Shown: piece by piece, positions 36,559 through 48,900 of the stretch
Layout of the letters: each line of letters begins with the position of its first letter
Position numbering within the stretch: position 1 is the stretch's first letter
Assembly: GCF_002288925.2 (NCBI RefSeq)
Contig: NW_022098021.1
Location: forward strand, 33,994,656 to 34,058,655
DNA from: Delphinapterus leucas
Lineage: Eukaryota; Chordata; Mammalia; Artiodactyla; Monodontidae
DNA: 64,000 nucleotides
Direction: 5' to 3'
The notes under the pieces: generated by a model
Database searches by the model: none
Told to the model about the DNA's origin: nothing
Seen by the model: only the letters and a program-made list of their open reading frames with translations
Program-made: the position numbers and the translations under genes

Positions 36559-38259
36559 CAATCAGTTTTCACCAGTATTAGCAGTACTGTCAGCTTCTCT
36601 GCTTGTTCCAAGCTTCTCTGCATGGCCAAGCAGCTAGGTAGGCCATTTGTCACAGAACATAAAGGAAACAATTCACCACTTTTGAAGTGGGGAATCCAAA
36701 TCTACCAGCCTGTCAGTAATTCTTGCTATAATTCCATCTTTGCATAATCAGGGAGATTAGCTGCCAACAGTCTGCTCTGTGCAAAAGTACAGCAACATCT
36801 TGGAGTTAGTTTTCCATGTACATCCATAAATTTTTATGAGGGGTATATGTTCTGATCAGCAAAACACATTAAAAAAATTAAATATTCCCCTTTAAAAATG
36901 AATTTTACTTTTTAATGAAAACATAGCAAGAGACTATTTATTTTGAAGGACATCATTTCAGTGAAGGATTTTGTTTCAATTTGAGACCATGTTCTGGATT
37001 TTAAAAGAGCTGGCACTGGCAGATCCCAGGGCAGATGTACTACTGAGTCCATTTGACCTCCTAGTCAACCAAAGTCGAAAAATACATAAAAGCAAAAGTT
37101 TACTGCCTTTAACGTTTGATGCTACAGTTGAATTATTTGATACAAACAAGCTTCCTTTCTAACATGATTTCAATGTATATAAAGCCAATATATATATAAT
37201 ATATATTAAACATGCCTATTTTAAGACAGAATGTTTTTTCTATTAAGCTTTTTAATTGAAAGATTATTTCCTTAGCAAAACTAAGGAAAATCCTTGGAGA
37301 AGTCTGAAATAAATAACACTATGATACTATCAATTTCTTAGAAATAGTATACAACATATGATTACTTTTTAAATCTCAGTGCCAAATGCCATACATAACC
37401 TCTCAGCTGTAATGCAGTTCATAGACATCAATCACATCAATCAAATGAAAAATAGATTCAACACACAAAGCTGATTGGAATTGCTTATAATAAAAGCACC
37501 AGGCTTTTAAAAAATATATTTTTCAAATAATCTACATTCTTACTTTTACTGAAGCTACTTATAGTGAAGACCTAATTTTAATAAAGAAATTCCCCATGAA
37601 CTCAAATTCTCCAATACATATTTTAATCAAAAATTAAAATGTTTCTGAAATGCAACAAAATTTTATTTTAAAGTGAAAATGAAGAGAATGAGAGTTACCG
37701 CTTTTTATTTTTGTTCCTCCTTGAATAAACTTATCTTTACTTTGAAAAAAAATTTTTGTTCATTTTTATGACCTCAGGCCTTAATGACTATGCAGACAAA
37801 CGAAGTCAACTTTGCTTTTGTGTTGACATTGCAATGGCTCCATTCCTATCTGCTCATACAGGTAGGGACTTTGTGAAACAAAACAAAGAATCAGCATCTC
37901 AGAGACATTCCCAAGAGAACAGCTTACATGAATCTATAATAAAAGGTCTGCCATTTTCTATACCTATATGGAAACCCCATTTTCTTCCTCTCCTGCTCTT
38001 TCCTGCCTTGTCAATATCCTATTGCTACAGACTGATTACTGGAAACTAATCTGATCCCCAAAATGAACAAGACAATAGCTTTGTCATCTTCTACTGTTCC
38101 CAAAGCCACAGATCCTCCCTGAGCCAGAGCTATGCTGGATACTGTGCTGGGCTGGAAGAAGAACCCTCATATTTAGTCACATGCTTGTCTCCAGAGTTTC
38201 ACAGTGTTTTATTAAAAGAAAAAAAGTTCAGTTAGCTTCTGGAAATACTCCTAGTTCAG

Positions 38260-38305
38260 AATCTGACAGTGTCTTATGAAAAAAATATATATATACTGTC
38301 AGATT
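38260..38305. repeat. Short inverted repeat with A+T-rich loop
   Basis: aatctgacagt (38260-38270) and its exact complement actgtcagatt (38295-38305) flank a 24-base loop with an (AT) run. No T-run follows that would suggest a terminator, and I assign no function. Confidence 0.85.
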
Positions 38306-38954
38306 TTGACACTGATCCCTCTAGCCATACAGGGATTAAATCCAGAACAAGGAAATCAAACCCTTTTCTAAATACAGACTGAGTAGAATATGGATACACA
38401 GCCACCCCTTCCACCACCTTCTCACTTCTCCAGTGGTCGCTTTTGGAAATAAGTGTGAATACATAGTGACATATGTGAACAGTATGAAGGAGGGGCATCT
38501 ACATGTACAGTATGTAGCAGTGGTGTAGCTAGAGAAAATAACATGGTATATACAAAGATGTTCATATATATATGTATGAACTTCTTTATATAATTAGCCA
38601 AAAACATCAAGAGCCTAACAAGGTAGGTTACTATTTTCCAGAAACAGTAGTCTTGATCAAGCATGTGACTGGTACACAGTGTAAAGAACTATATTACCAT
38701 ATTTTACTGCTATATAGCAATAAATAATTGTCTATAATAATTTTCCCTTACCTTGTTTAGTGGACTGAAGAATCAAGGATTTCTCATGACTACCAAATTA
38801 GAAGTAAGAATGATTTCTATAGAAGACACAGATAGATTTCTTGTACCATTCTTACCACAAATCTAGTTGCTATCCTTTATAATTGTAGGTTTGTAAAGTC
38901 AATTAATCAGAGTTTATCATACCTGAAACTACCTCTTATGGCAGAGAAGTTAGA

Positions 38955-39013
38955 AAATAACACAACATTGTAAAGCAATCAAACTCCAATAAAGATGTTA
39001 AAAAAAAAAAAAA
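38955..39013 (+). mobile_element. Extremely 5'-truncated L1 (last ~45 bases plus poly(A))
   Basis: aacattgtaaagcaatcaaactccaataaagatgtta at about 38964-39000, followed by a 13-base A run, is the terminal sequence of the actccaataa-type L1. Nothing upstream is L1. No clear target duplication is visible. Confidence 0.82.
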
Positions 39014-39879
39014 GAGTGTCAACATTCTCTTACTTGAGATGGAAAAACAAAAAACTCAGCTGAGAAGGTCGTGGGACGCCAAACTGAAATGTAGTTGTGG
39101 AAAACAAGAACATGGAGCTCAAGATCAGAAGAAAAGAAAGACAAGAGCTGGGAGCAGTGGCGAGCATTTCCACACCAACACAGAACATTAGAGTTGTCCT
39201 CTACTGGCTAGCTATATCTAAAGCACCAGAGAAAGGGAAAACCTCCTCATTTTAGCCACAGGGTGAAATCAGGCCAGGCTTCCTTGCTTCCACTGGTGAA
39301 TAGTACCGATGTGTTGTGTCATTTTCCTGAGGTGAGAAGTTGGTTCCCATGATCATTGTTTTTAATCTTATATACTTAAACAAGTTGTTGAAAAATGAGT
39401 TCTAGTATTTCCTCAAAGACATTGAAGCTCTGTACCTTCAATCGAATTGATGTGGCAGGTCATTGGGGTACATGGCTAAAGTTGAGGTACTTTGTAAGTA
39501 TTTGTACATTAAAACAAATTTAAACTTTTCTGATATTTCTGAGGTCTTATGTGAGTGTTAAAGAACCACAGGTTTATTTACTCTTTCAAAAATTATAAAC
39601 GTGGACTTGTAAATCCTAACCCCAAATCTTTTGAACATATACACAATTGCAGCATCATCTGGCTATTAGATCAATTTGTTCTTTTGGACTTTTTCTTTGT
39701 ACCTTGCTTTGATTCAGGTTCTCTTTTTCCCTTTGACTTTGCTTCCTGCTTTTAATCCTGTGACTATTCTTTCAACAATACTGAAAAATCTGGACCCCAA
39801 AGTAGACTATCCTAAATGAAGTTTAAATTTCACAACTTGGCTGGTATACTATAAAAGAAGGTGTCCAAATTTTCAGTAG
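39014..39879. other. No recognised gene or repeat
   Basis: No coding evidence. A 66-codon frame at 39555-39755 has no motif. It may include unrecognised ERV-L sequence at its right end. Confidence 0.45.
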
Positions 39880-41990
39880 AGATTAGATTGATACAGTGAA
39901 TTTATCATGTAAGGCCCTGATCATGAAATCCCAAACTCTGTTCACAGGATGATCCAGGGGACACTCCCCTCACTGAGGAGGTGAGAAATATATTTGTGAG
40001 GGTGCCCTGGTTTTATAAAGAGCTCTGGAATGGATATTCTTTCTAAGGCCATCAATGAAAATGCTGCCATTGAAATAACTCCAAAATCATAACAAACTGT
40101 GGGGGTTATCTGACCTGTAAAACCATATCATTCAAGAGTATGCACAGCAGTGCATCAAAAAACCTATCATCAAAAGACCTGGTCTATAAAATATCAAGTT
40201 CACATATGTCCTGAAGGCATAAGAACCTTGCATGGATATTTGGCTCAGATATCTATGTCTCCTATTCCTGCTCTATTTCCTCCTCCCTTTCAGTCTTCCC
40301 CCTTTTCCTCATAGGGAGTTCCCTATAAAAATTTACCTAAGAAAAAAAATGTTTCTGGTTGACAGCTGGTTCTACATGATAATGCCAGAACTACCTGAAA
40401 ATAGATGAGTACAAAAATACCACCCCACGCCAGGGTGTCCTTCAAGGATAGTGGTAAGGATAATTCTTTTAGGGGGCAGAACACTTGAGCAATGCATATT
40501 GCTGTTTATTTTGTCTGGAATGAGAGATATTCAGAATTATGGATCTATTCTGATTTCTAGATAGTGAATAATGGTTATGCTGAATGATCAGAGATTTTCA
40601 TTTCTGGGAAACTGGTGCAATAGGGTCTGGAGTAAAGATATGCAGGAAGACATTTACAAATTAGATAGAGAGTATAAAGATATTGGTGCTTCATGTGAAT
40701 GCTTACCGAAAAGTAACCCCAGATTAGGCATATTTCTATAATTTTGTGAATAAGATAACCATTTTTGTAGATATTAAGCAGCTTCTGTCTTCATAAACCA
40801 AGAGGTCATGTTGGCAAGAGTATTATTCATGGGATCAGCAAAATGAACTTACACTCCTAATATTTGACAATAGTCATTGATGAGTGGCCAATCTACTCTG
40901 AAATAGTATCATTCCTTGAGGGTCAATCTACTACCTCGTGGCAGGTTGATTACATTGAAATATACCCATAACAGAAGGGAGAGTGGTTTATTATCACTGG
41001 ATAAGCACTTACTTTGGATAAGAATTTTCATTTCCTGTCCACAGTGTTTTTGGCAGTACCATATCCGGGTACTTACATAATGCCTTAGCCATCATGGTAT
41101 TCCATACAGCCCTACTTTTGACCAAACAACTCATTTTATAGGAAATAAAGTACAACAATTGGATGGTGTGCATGGAATTTACTGGTTTTACCATGTTTTC
41201 TATCTTACTGAATCAGTTAACCTGATAGAATAGTGAAATGACATTTTGAAGATTCAGGTATAATACCAATTATTTGGTGGTATCTTGAGGGTTTGGGCAA
41301 TTTCCCTGGAATATAGTATATGCACTCAATCTGTGTCAAAGTGTGGTACTGTTCTTTCCCAGCCAGTATTTACAGGTCTGGGAATCAAAGATATAAATGG
41401 GAGTGGCTTCTCTCTTTTATGCCTCAGAAATCTGCTAAACATTTTTCTTCCAATAATTATGAATTTGGGCTCTCCTGATTTAGGCATCTTAGTTCACAAG
41501 GAAAGAATGCCTCTGCCAGGATCACATCAATGATTCCATTAAATTTGAAGTTGAAGTTGCCATTTAGCCACTTTGGGTTCCTCATGCTAGTGAATCAATG
41601 GACAAAGAAGGAGGTCATTGTACTATCAGTGCTGAATAATTCTAACTACCCTGGAGAAATTGAGTTACTACCAAATAATGAGGTTAAGGAGGAGCATGTC
41701 TGCAATGGAAATGATTGCCTGGAGGCTGCTAAGTACTTCTATGACAAGTGATAAAAGGCAATGGAAAACTACAACTCTATTCAGGCAGGATTGCCAATGG
41801 ACCAGACCATTCAGGAAAGAAAGTTTAGATCACCCGATCGAGAAAAAAATTATGACCAGCAAAGTGCTTTTTGAGAGGAGAAGTTATGTGGAATGAGTAG
41901 TCTATGAAAATACTTACTAAAAAGCAGTTATGGGCATGAGCAATTGCATAACCGAGAATTATAATAGTTTATAAATATTTCTTCCTATTC
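39880..41990 (+). mobile_element. ERV-L internal remnant: pol RNase H, integrase, dUTPase
   Basis: A decayed class III endogenous retrovirus. In order: upstream pol text (cacaggatgatccaggggacactcc near 39944); RNase H region (ggggcagaacacttgagcaatgc near 40474); pre-integrase (catgtgaatgcttaccgaaaagtaacc near 40692); integrase (cgtggcaggttgattacattg near 40937, atcatggtattccatacagcc near 41091, ttttaccatgtttt near 41185); then a dUTPase region from about 41370 with ccattaaatttgaagttgaagttgcc near 41535 and ctaccctggagaaattgagttactacc near 41646. dUTPase placed after integrase is the distinguishing order of the ERV-L group. Small indels and stops occur throughout, and open frames there (82, 73 and 78 codons) are fragments. 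No flanking LTR was identified. Confidence 0.85.
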
Positions 41991-42649
41991 TGATATGAAT
42001 CTATTTGTAAATACATTAGCTAATTACCACCTTTCCCTTTCCCATTCCCCTGTGATCTAAGATAAGATGTGTCAACCTCATATTTCAGTATTTAAGTTAC
42101 AAACTATCAAAGGGTCAGTGTGATTCAGCTAGAAATGAACATTGCCCAAATTGGATAGAGAAATTTTATATCCTTTTAAAAAGAGATTCAGTATGCCTGT
42201 GGTTGGATAAGGGGTGCTTGTATAATTCTAGGTTAAATCATGATTTAGCTATTATTTTTACTGAAGAGTTAAGTATAGTTAGAGGAGGTGGGTATGATGT
42301 CAACTTGACAAGGCATAGACTTTGGTGGCTTTCTATTTTGCCAATATAACCAAATTGGAACTTACCTTGTCTTTGCCAGTTCAGGTTAGGCATAGCCACA
42401 ATAGAAATTTGTGCGAGATCTGGAAAGAGGAGGTAAATGAGAAACCATTTTTATGCACTGCGTTTGGCATAAGATACCTAACACTGTGGCAAATCATACA
42501 TGTTGTCTCTGTTCTGTTAACTCAAAAACTGGCATGAGATAGTACCAGGCCCACTGCCTTCCCCACTCCCAGGATTCCTCCTCTTTCAGCTTCTCTATAC
42601 CATGGATCAGGTGTGTGTTTAGTTCTCTGGTGAATGGTGAATGATGAAT
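41991..42649. other. No recognised gene or repeat
   Basis: A 71-codon frame at 42322-42537 has no motif. It could be residual retroviral 3' sequence of the preceding remnant, but I cannot show that. Confidence 0.4.
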
Positions 42650-43286
42650 GATACTGAAGCGCTGGGTGGCGTTTCCAGGGGCTCCAAGGAGCTCCGGTCC
42701 TTCATGTCTCAGCTCAGAAAGAATTCAGCAAGAGGGAAAGTGCTAGATAAGAAGTGATTTATTAGAATAAGATGCTTGAGAGGCTTTCAAGTGGGCAGGT
42801 GAGAGAGTGGTGCACCCTGAGAACTTAGTGGGCTACAGTTTTATAATAAAAGGAAAAGTGGGGGGAAGACTATCTTCTTCCTCATTCCAGTGTAGATGTT
42901 ATGCTTCTATCATCAGCTCCTCCTCCAGGTTGGGCAGGGGAGTGTTCTCATCCCTACATAGTCAAGCCAGGACTGTCAAGGCACTATGGAAAAATTATTT
43001 CAGGTCTCAGTAAAATGAGGGTCTTTCACTTTGAAATGTCACCTTTCCATAAATTGTTTTTTATGTGTGCAGAGAGCATGTCCTAGGGATCATTAACTTA
43101 CTGAGCTCACTGGGCAGTATGTGGGTCTCATGCCACCATTGTTTTATTGTTTGGAGGCATGTCTCATGCTTCTGTTGCATGGTTTTGTTACTAAGCACGC
43201 TTGCTTGGTTTTGTGGTTAAGCAAACCTATTTTCTTGAATGGTCATTAACCTACAGGGATCTCCCATAATTTTTTCTTTACTTACA
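42650..43286 (-). mobile_element. Probable solo LTR, antisense orientation
   Basis: On the minus strand the element starts tgtaag (or tgtagg at 43255) and ends at about 42650. It contains a TATA-like ttattataaaa (minus strand, 42838-42850) and an AATAAA signal (complement of tttatt at 42758-42763) about 85 bases further on. A U5-like end follows, tcttgctgaattctttctgagc, a phrase common at the R/U5 border of gammaretrovirus-like LTRs. No gag or pol sequence was recognised adjacent to it. Edges and family are uncertain. Confidence 0.6.
42838..42850 (-). promoter_or_regulatory. TATA-like box in the probable LTR
   Basis: Minus-strand ttattataaaac lies about 75-90 bases upstream of the LTR's AATAAA, a spacing that fits U3/R organisation. 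Confidence 0.5.
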
Positions 43287-45399
43287 ATCCCTTAGTGGGA
43301 TTAATTATTTAATCACCTACTTTGTCCTTTTACTCTGTCCCTATCAATACTAGCATCTTCAGTAGGTTATTCACGTTGTCAAGTTTGGATGTGGTAAAAG
43401 AGGTATGTTTTATTCTATCCTTGTGCATTGCAGTTTATCCTTGATTTCCTCCAAGTTATAGCAGCTCTCCTTCCTGACTGCAGGCTAGGCTGACCTATCA
43501 TGCCTTTGGGTCCAACCTTAGACAAAATGCAACAGCCTTGTATAGAGTCATTAGCCAGATCTCATAACTATGTTAGGTCTAACCCCTATAAAAATTCCCT
43601 TTTCTTATATCATACATTGAGATCTGTTTCTCTGATCAGACCCTGATACAGATAAAGAACTTATGTTTTTTCTATTTATGTATCTCATGCTTAACCATAT
43701 GCCCAGCATTAATAAATCTTTAATAAATTCTGGCTGACTTGTGATGAGGATGGTACTTGATGTCTCTCACTATACTTGTCTTTCCCAAGGACTTAATTTA
43801 CATTTCTGCTCTACTTTTCTTTCTTATTTTTAGTCTCTTAGACCCCAGCAATTGGCTTTACCTCAAAGTAGGCCTGTCATACCCACCCCTACCTCCAGAA
43901 GGAAGAATCGGAAAAAATCTACAATGCTGGGTAAAAGAGGTAAACAATATATATGTAATAGAGTAACTCAGAAGTCCCCCTAAAATTATGTGTTAAGTTC
44001 CTTCAAAATGAAAAGATGTGATATATCTTAAAATTATAGGTAAAACAATAGAATTGAGAAGTCAAATTAAAAGCAAAATTATGAAAACCATTTTAAAAGT
44101 AGAAACTATTACAATATACATATTACACATCTGAAAGTTGTTCACTCAATTTCCAATTTTCAGGGTCTTTTATGGTTTCTTTTAACCTATTAGAGGAATT
44201 TTAACCATGTTTCTTTCTTCTTAGAAACTTGTTTTACGACTCTCTTGTCATACAATTATACTTTATGTGTTTTAACAGGTCTTATTATTATTTAGGTATG
44301 GTAATGGTAACAGAACAGGAACAATAGTCAGTTCCCAAGAAGAAAGGTCCACATGGGGAAGCCTCAAGTTTGGTCAAGAGGGCTCTGGGGCATAATTGTC
44401 AGGTGCTTGGCCCAGGGTGATAAGGGTAGGTGGATAGCAGCCAAGAGTATGAGATCTTGATAATGGAGGTTGGTGGGGGCATGGACTCTGGATTGGTTGG
44501 TTTGCATTTGAAAAGCACACTCCTGGGTGAAGTGTTTGCTATCTCTAGGAGTTAGCTAACCCTGTTGGGCAATAATGTGGAGTTCAGTAAGACCCCAGAT
44601 GTGGAAACATCAGACCACAGAAAATAAAAGACATGGTTTATACAATATTGACAGTATAAGTAGCTGATTAAACAGGTGTCCTTACCAGTGATAGTAGATC
44701 AGACATATTTTCAACTCAGGAATATCACAGTTTAAGAATTAGGCTCTTCTATTATCAGTAATGAAAAAAAATATTTTATATTGTCAACCTAAATTCAAGT
44801 TGTGGAAAAACTGAGTACAGACCGTTGCCTAGGTCTTTTCATCTTATTTAAAAAGAAGATCATATTGGAGGGTTTATATTAAATATTATTCTCGTGTGTT
44901 TAGAGTTGGGTATTGTAGATGTGAAATGAGTGTCAGGAAAGACCTTGCAGTCTTTGTACCTTTACAAGCTTGTGGATTTCACTGTAATTTAAGGTCATGT
45001 AAACAGAAAAAAACCTTAGTTTTGAAATTGCCAAGCTATTCATTAAGGAAAGGTTGTTGGGGCACAATTTTTCAGTTGCAATAGGAAGTAGGTAGGCCAT
45101 TCAAAACCCTCCAGTGAAAAGCCCAGGTTGGGTTCTCCCTAGTTCTTTAAGTCACAGCTATATGAAGATTTCTCTGATCACTCAAAGAAGGAACTCTAAC
45201 TAATTTGAAAAATGGAAAATTAATAAAGTGCTAAAATGAAGGAGGATATCTCATGCAAATAAATGTGTTTAAGGTTGTCTTGTTAAACCCAATTGACCAC
45301 TAACAGGAGTAGTTCTTTCCTTATTGTTTGAATAGAAAAGTTCATTCTGCTTCTTATCGAGAGTACTGTGAAACAAAACTCGGAAAACACTGGTGTTTT
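43287..45399. other. No recognised gene or repeat
   Basis: Frames at 43757 (69 codons) and 44896 (62 codons) have no motif. The 44330-44640 stretch is slightly richer in G than its surroundings, but I recognise nothing in it. Confidence 0.45.
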
Positions 45400-45740
45400 G
45401 GGAGCCATTCATTTATTTGGTCATCCATTCATTTATTTAATAAATATTCATTGATTGCCTTCTGTGAGCCAGGCACTGTTTTATTTGCTGGGAATTTAAT
45501 GCTGAGGATGACATCCAGGGTTCCTGTCATGATAGAATTTATAATCTCATGAGAATAAACAAGTAAAGAAATGATTAAGCAAAAATACTTTCAGGTTAGT
45601 GATAAAAGCTATAAAGGAAGTAAGCAGGATAATAGAGAGTAATTGAAGGAGGAGATTTTTTTTTAGGCAGAGTGGAAAGGTAAATCCTCTCAGAGGAGGT
45701 CACATTTGCACTGAAGACTGAAGTATGAGAAAATCGTTCA
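45400..45740 (+). repeat. Ancient mammalian interspersed repeat (copy 2)
   Basis: Starts with ccattcatttatttaataaatattcattgattgcc, then gtgagccaggcactg, then ataaacaagtaaagaaatgatt, then gtgataaaagctataaaggaag, then cctctcagaggaggtcacatttgcactgaagactgaa. This is a widespread old mammalian repeat whose text I recognise without being sure of its family name. Confidence 0.6.
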
Positions 45741-46129
45741 TTGTATCTGAGGACAAATTAATCAGAGTTAGGCAGGAGCCTTGGTTAGAAAAGAGTATTA
45801 CAAATGTAATGAGATTCCACTGAATTCTATTTTAAGCGGAAAGTAACACAATCTGACCTTTTGACAAATTAAGAAAAAAATAGTATTTTGCTATTCTGTA
45901 ACTCAAGGTATCATTATGACCATTTTTCTAGAGAATGTTAATTGAGTACAATTTGTACTTGTATTAAACCACTGGGTTAGGGATGATAAGAATATTACAG
46001 TTTTTATCTGAATTACTTTTGCTTGAATGCAAACTAAAATGGTGGAAGAGATAAGATTTTATTATGCTGTTTATATGTTGTACCCGCATCTTAGATAAGA
46101 TATTCACCCTAAAATCCAGCTTATGTGTT
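45741..46129. other. No recognised gene or repeat
   Basis: Part may be the decayed downstream end of the repeat to the left. No coding evidence. Confidence 0.4.
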
Positions 46130-46470
46130 ATTAACCAAATTATCAACTAGGATGCTCTTAAATACAGGTAATAGAAACTGTGATTTAAAGCAACTTTAAG
46201 AAAAAAAAAACCACATTACCACACAACAAGAGGTATGACAGGCTTAAGGAGCCGGTAGTCAAGTCTTGGGCTCTGCTTCTTTACAGATTCTTTTGATTCT
46301 GGCCTCTTTATGTAAGCTTAGATTGGTTTCTATTGTGGTCACAACATGGAAGCAGGAGTAATAGGGGCCACAATCTTCCTTGTTTATGCCTAGTATGAGA
46401 AGGAGAAAGGTCTATCATCTAAATATGAAAGGACAGTCCTGTCCTATTATCTGGTTTTGTCACCCACCTA
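46130..46470 (+). repeat. Possible ancient medium-reiterated repeat
   Basis: The text aatacaggtaatagaaactgtgatttaaagcaac, later attgtggtcacaacatggaagcaggag, resembles a known old mammalian repeat whose name I cannot give with confidence. Confidence 0.4.
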
Positions 46471-47074
46471 TAGATAAATAATAATCATTTTGTCATGTAA
46501 TAATTTACTAATGTTTGGATTGATGAAATAATTAGAGAAAAAGGTAGTGGGATTTAAATGTTTGGTTTAATCTAAGACCTGCCTCCTAGGCATAGGCATA
46601 GGAGCTAGGCATATCATGAGATTTTCTTGCATGGGGAAGAGATGGATTTCACCTACCTTTCACTTCCCCCAAAAAAACCAGTGTCAAAAAATGAAGTAAA
46701 AATGGGACATAAATTCCAGTTGGACAACAAAAAGTATTTAGTACTTAGTTATAAGAAAAAGGTTTTAGGCTATGCATGAATTTGAAGTACGTGGATCATA
46801 TACTTAAATTTCTACAAGGCACTGTAGGGGCTGACAGAAGCATAAACATAAATGAAGTAAAGTCTAGTAGAAAAGTGAAGATTTAAAAAAGATAGGAATT
46901 GGCATTTGAAAATACTAGGAATACATCTGTGTTTCATCTCCCATTGGGTCACTTTGCTCAAATATAAGTAAAGATGTGGGATAATTTGCATCTTGTTAGA
47001 AAAACCATATCGTTTTTCTTCCACAAGTATTCTTCTGCAGATATTGTATGAGTCTGGGAGTTTCTTTTTTTCAG
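46471..47074. other. No recognised gene or repeat
   Basis: A 70-codon minus frame at 46812-47024 has no motif. A small tandem of catagg units lies near 46589. Confidence 0.45.
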
Positions 47075-47230
47075 TAATGTATGATCCTTAGAGTCATATA
47101 ATACTGGCTCAAAAATTTGTTCTACCTACCATTTAAGAACTTTGCCACCATGGTTGAGTAAACTACTTAGCCTCCCAGCCTCTGCTGAGATAAATATTTG
47201 TAAAATACCTGCTTATAATGTAAACACAGT
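47075..47230 (+). mobile_element. Possible MIR fragment
   Basis: Weak similarity to the MIR order: cttagagtcatataatactggctc, then accatttaagaactttgccaccatggttgag, then tttgtaaaatacctgcttataatg. It is strongly diverged. Confidence 0.45.
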
Positions 47231-48469
47231 ATATTATTGTTGTATGGACTATCTCATATAATACTGGATATTTTACAGCTTGTCACACTGTGATAATGTT
47301 TCTCACAATAACTGATTCGGAGACAGTAGGATGTTTGAGGATAATAAATCTTCTTTCAAAGGTGCATCATTAATAAGTGATTTTGAAGACACTGCTATGT
47401 CAAAATGTATGGTTCTATTTAACATTGCATTGTATGCATGATTCGCTGTTGATTCTGCAAAGGCCAGAAACACCTTTGGTAAGTTCAGTTTCTTGGAACA
47501 GATGGTTCAATTTTCCTGCCACTGTTTTAAAGCATTGTTGTTTGCACTTTTAAGTGTCTCTGGGCTTTTCTGGTGTTATTGTTATTTGTCCATTACTGTT
47601 TTTTTGTTTTCAGATTTTTTTCTTGTCCTCCCATTGTGCTTTCTTTTTTTATGATGAAAATTAATTCTGTTCTGTTAATTATTCTTTAAGCCCTCAGATT
47701 CTCATGACATACAAGGGTCCTGATGTTAATAATAAATAGCTTTGTTTTTAAACCATTGACATTTTTATGACAACACATTTAAACAGAGGATTGTTTAAAA
47801 GCTTTTATAATACTAAGCTGCTAACAATTTTTACAATATCCCCTGAGTTTTTCCAGGATTGGGATTCTCTAAAAGCAACCCCGCTGTGCCAGCAGAGCAG
47901 TATGCTCAGCTAATCATAAGAATCAAGAATATTTTGAAATTCTCCCTTGCAGAATTTGTTCTTGTTTTGTTTGTCTTAATGAATCATTTTCAGTGTCCTT
48001 GCCAATGCTTATTTTTAGTGTTTCAAGATCTGGGAATTGATATAATGAATATTAAAGTTTATTTTCCCTTGAACATTAAGGTAGTTAAGAGAACATGCTC
48101 TAAAATTTAAACTTCTTCATGTATTTAATCTGTTTCTGGAAAGCCATTAGAGAATTACTGCAAGTCTCTATCCATATGGACAATCTGCATTGTATTTTCT
48201 GCACTGGGTGATATTTTCACGGTGGAAATAGTAGAGATATCATAGAGATATGAGTACTGTCCCTAGGTCCCATAGTTATCTGTCATTTGGAATAACAATG
48301 TTTGAGGAAAGGTGTAGGTAGCCTCCACCTATGAATAAAAGAGATGAACTAATGATTTGTGGTCACAGTTTACTTAGAGAAGATTGTTACCTGTTTTATG
48401 CCTTCAAAGTAATTCGTCCAGTAAGTATGGTGATTGTTATTAAAATTTGCCTTGATATCTCATTTATTC
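47231..48469. other. No recognised gene or repeat
   Basis: An 83-codon frame at 47859-48110 has no motif. The 47410-47560 stretch looks like balanced single-copy sequence, without evidence of coding. Confidence 0.45.
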
Positions 48470-48900
48470 CTTTATTCACTCAGCAAATGTTTACTTAGGA
48501 TTTTCCCCAATGTATAGACACAGTGCTAGACACTAGAGACAAAATGAAGAGCAAAGCATACATGGTCTTTATACAGAGATTCTGAGCTAATGGTGGTGGG
48601 GTCAAAATATAAAGGAACATGTTTCTATGAGTTTGACAGTGGAAAATTGCTTTGGTTCACTTATTTAAAGAAGTGATGATCAAGCTAACAGGGTTATAGG
48701 GGTTAAGAGGGAAGAAAAATCCTTCCAGGAAGGAGAAATCATTTATATAATGGACCGTAGATGCAAGAGAGCGGGAGGGACAGAAGACAAGCTGTGGGGC
48801 TTGAGAAGAGGGTGTGGACCTGAGAGGCAGGATAGAGATGAGGCTGTAGAGTTGGATGGAAGCCAGGCCATGCATAGCCTTCAGTTTCATGTTAAGATAT
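48470..48900 (+). repeat. Ancient mammalian interspersed repeat (copy 3)
   Basis: Starts ttattcactcagcaaatgtttac, then cacagtgctagacactagagac, then ccttccaggaaggagaaatcat, and ends with ggaagccaggccatgcatagccttcagtttcatg. Same family and orientation as 25020 and 45400. The 76-codon frame at 48750-48980 lies in it and is not a gene. Confidence 0.6.

Larger units (their letters stand above)
35491..38954. other. Long stretch with no recognised gene or repeat
   Basis: Apart from small simple structures (a 15-base tandem duplication at 36529-36558 and a hairpin at 38260-38305) I see no nameable feature. The longest frames (63 codons at 36971 and 97 codons at 37756) have no motif, and I treat them as chance. 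Some segments near 36570-36830 are of more balanced composition and could be single-copy or constrained sequence, but nothing in the text proves it. Confidence 0.45.

Noticed and set aside
37756..38049. 97-codon frame as a coding exon
   Set aside because: No motif, no clear splice sites, and the length is within chance expectation for this much DNA.
41285..41896. Run of frames at 41285, 41530 and 41660 as a gene cluster
   Set aside because: These are fragments of an ERV-L integrase/dUTPase remnant.
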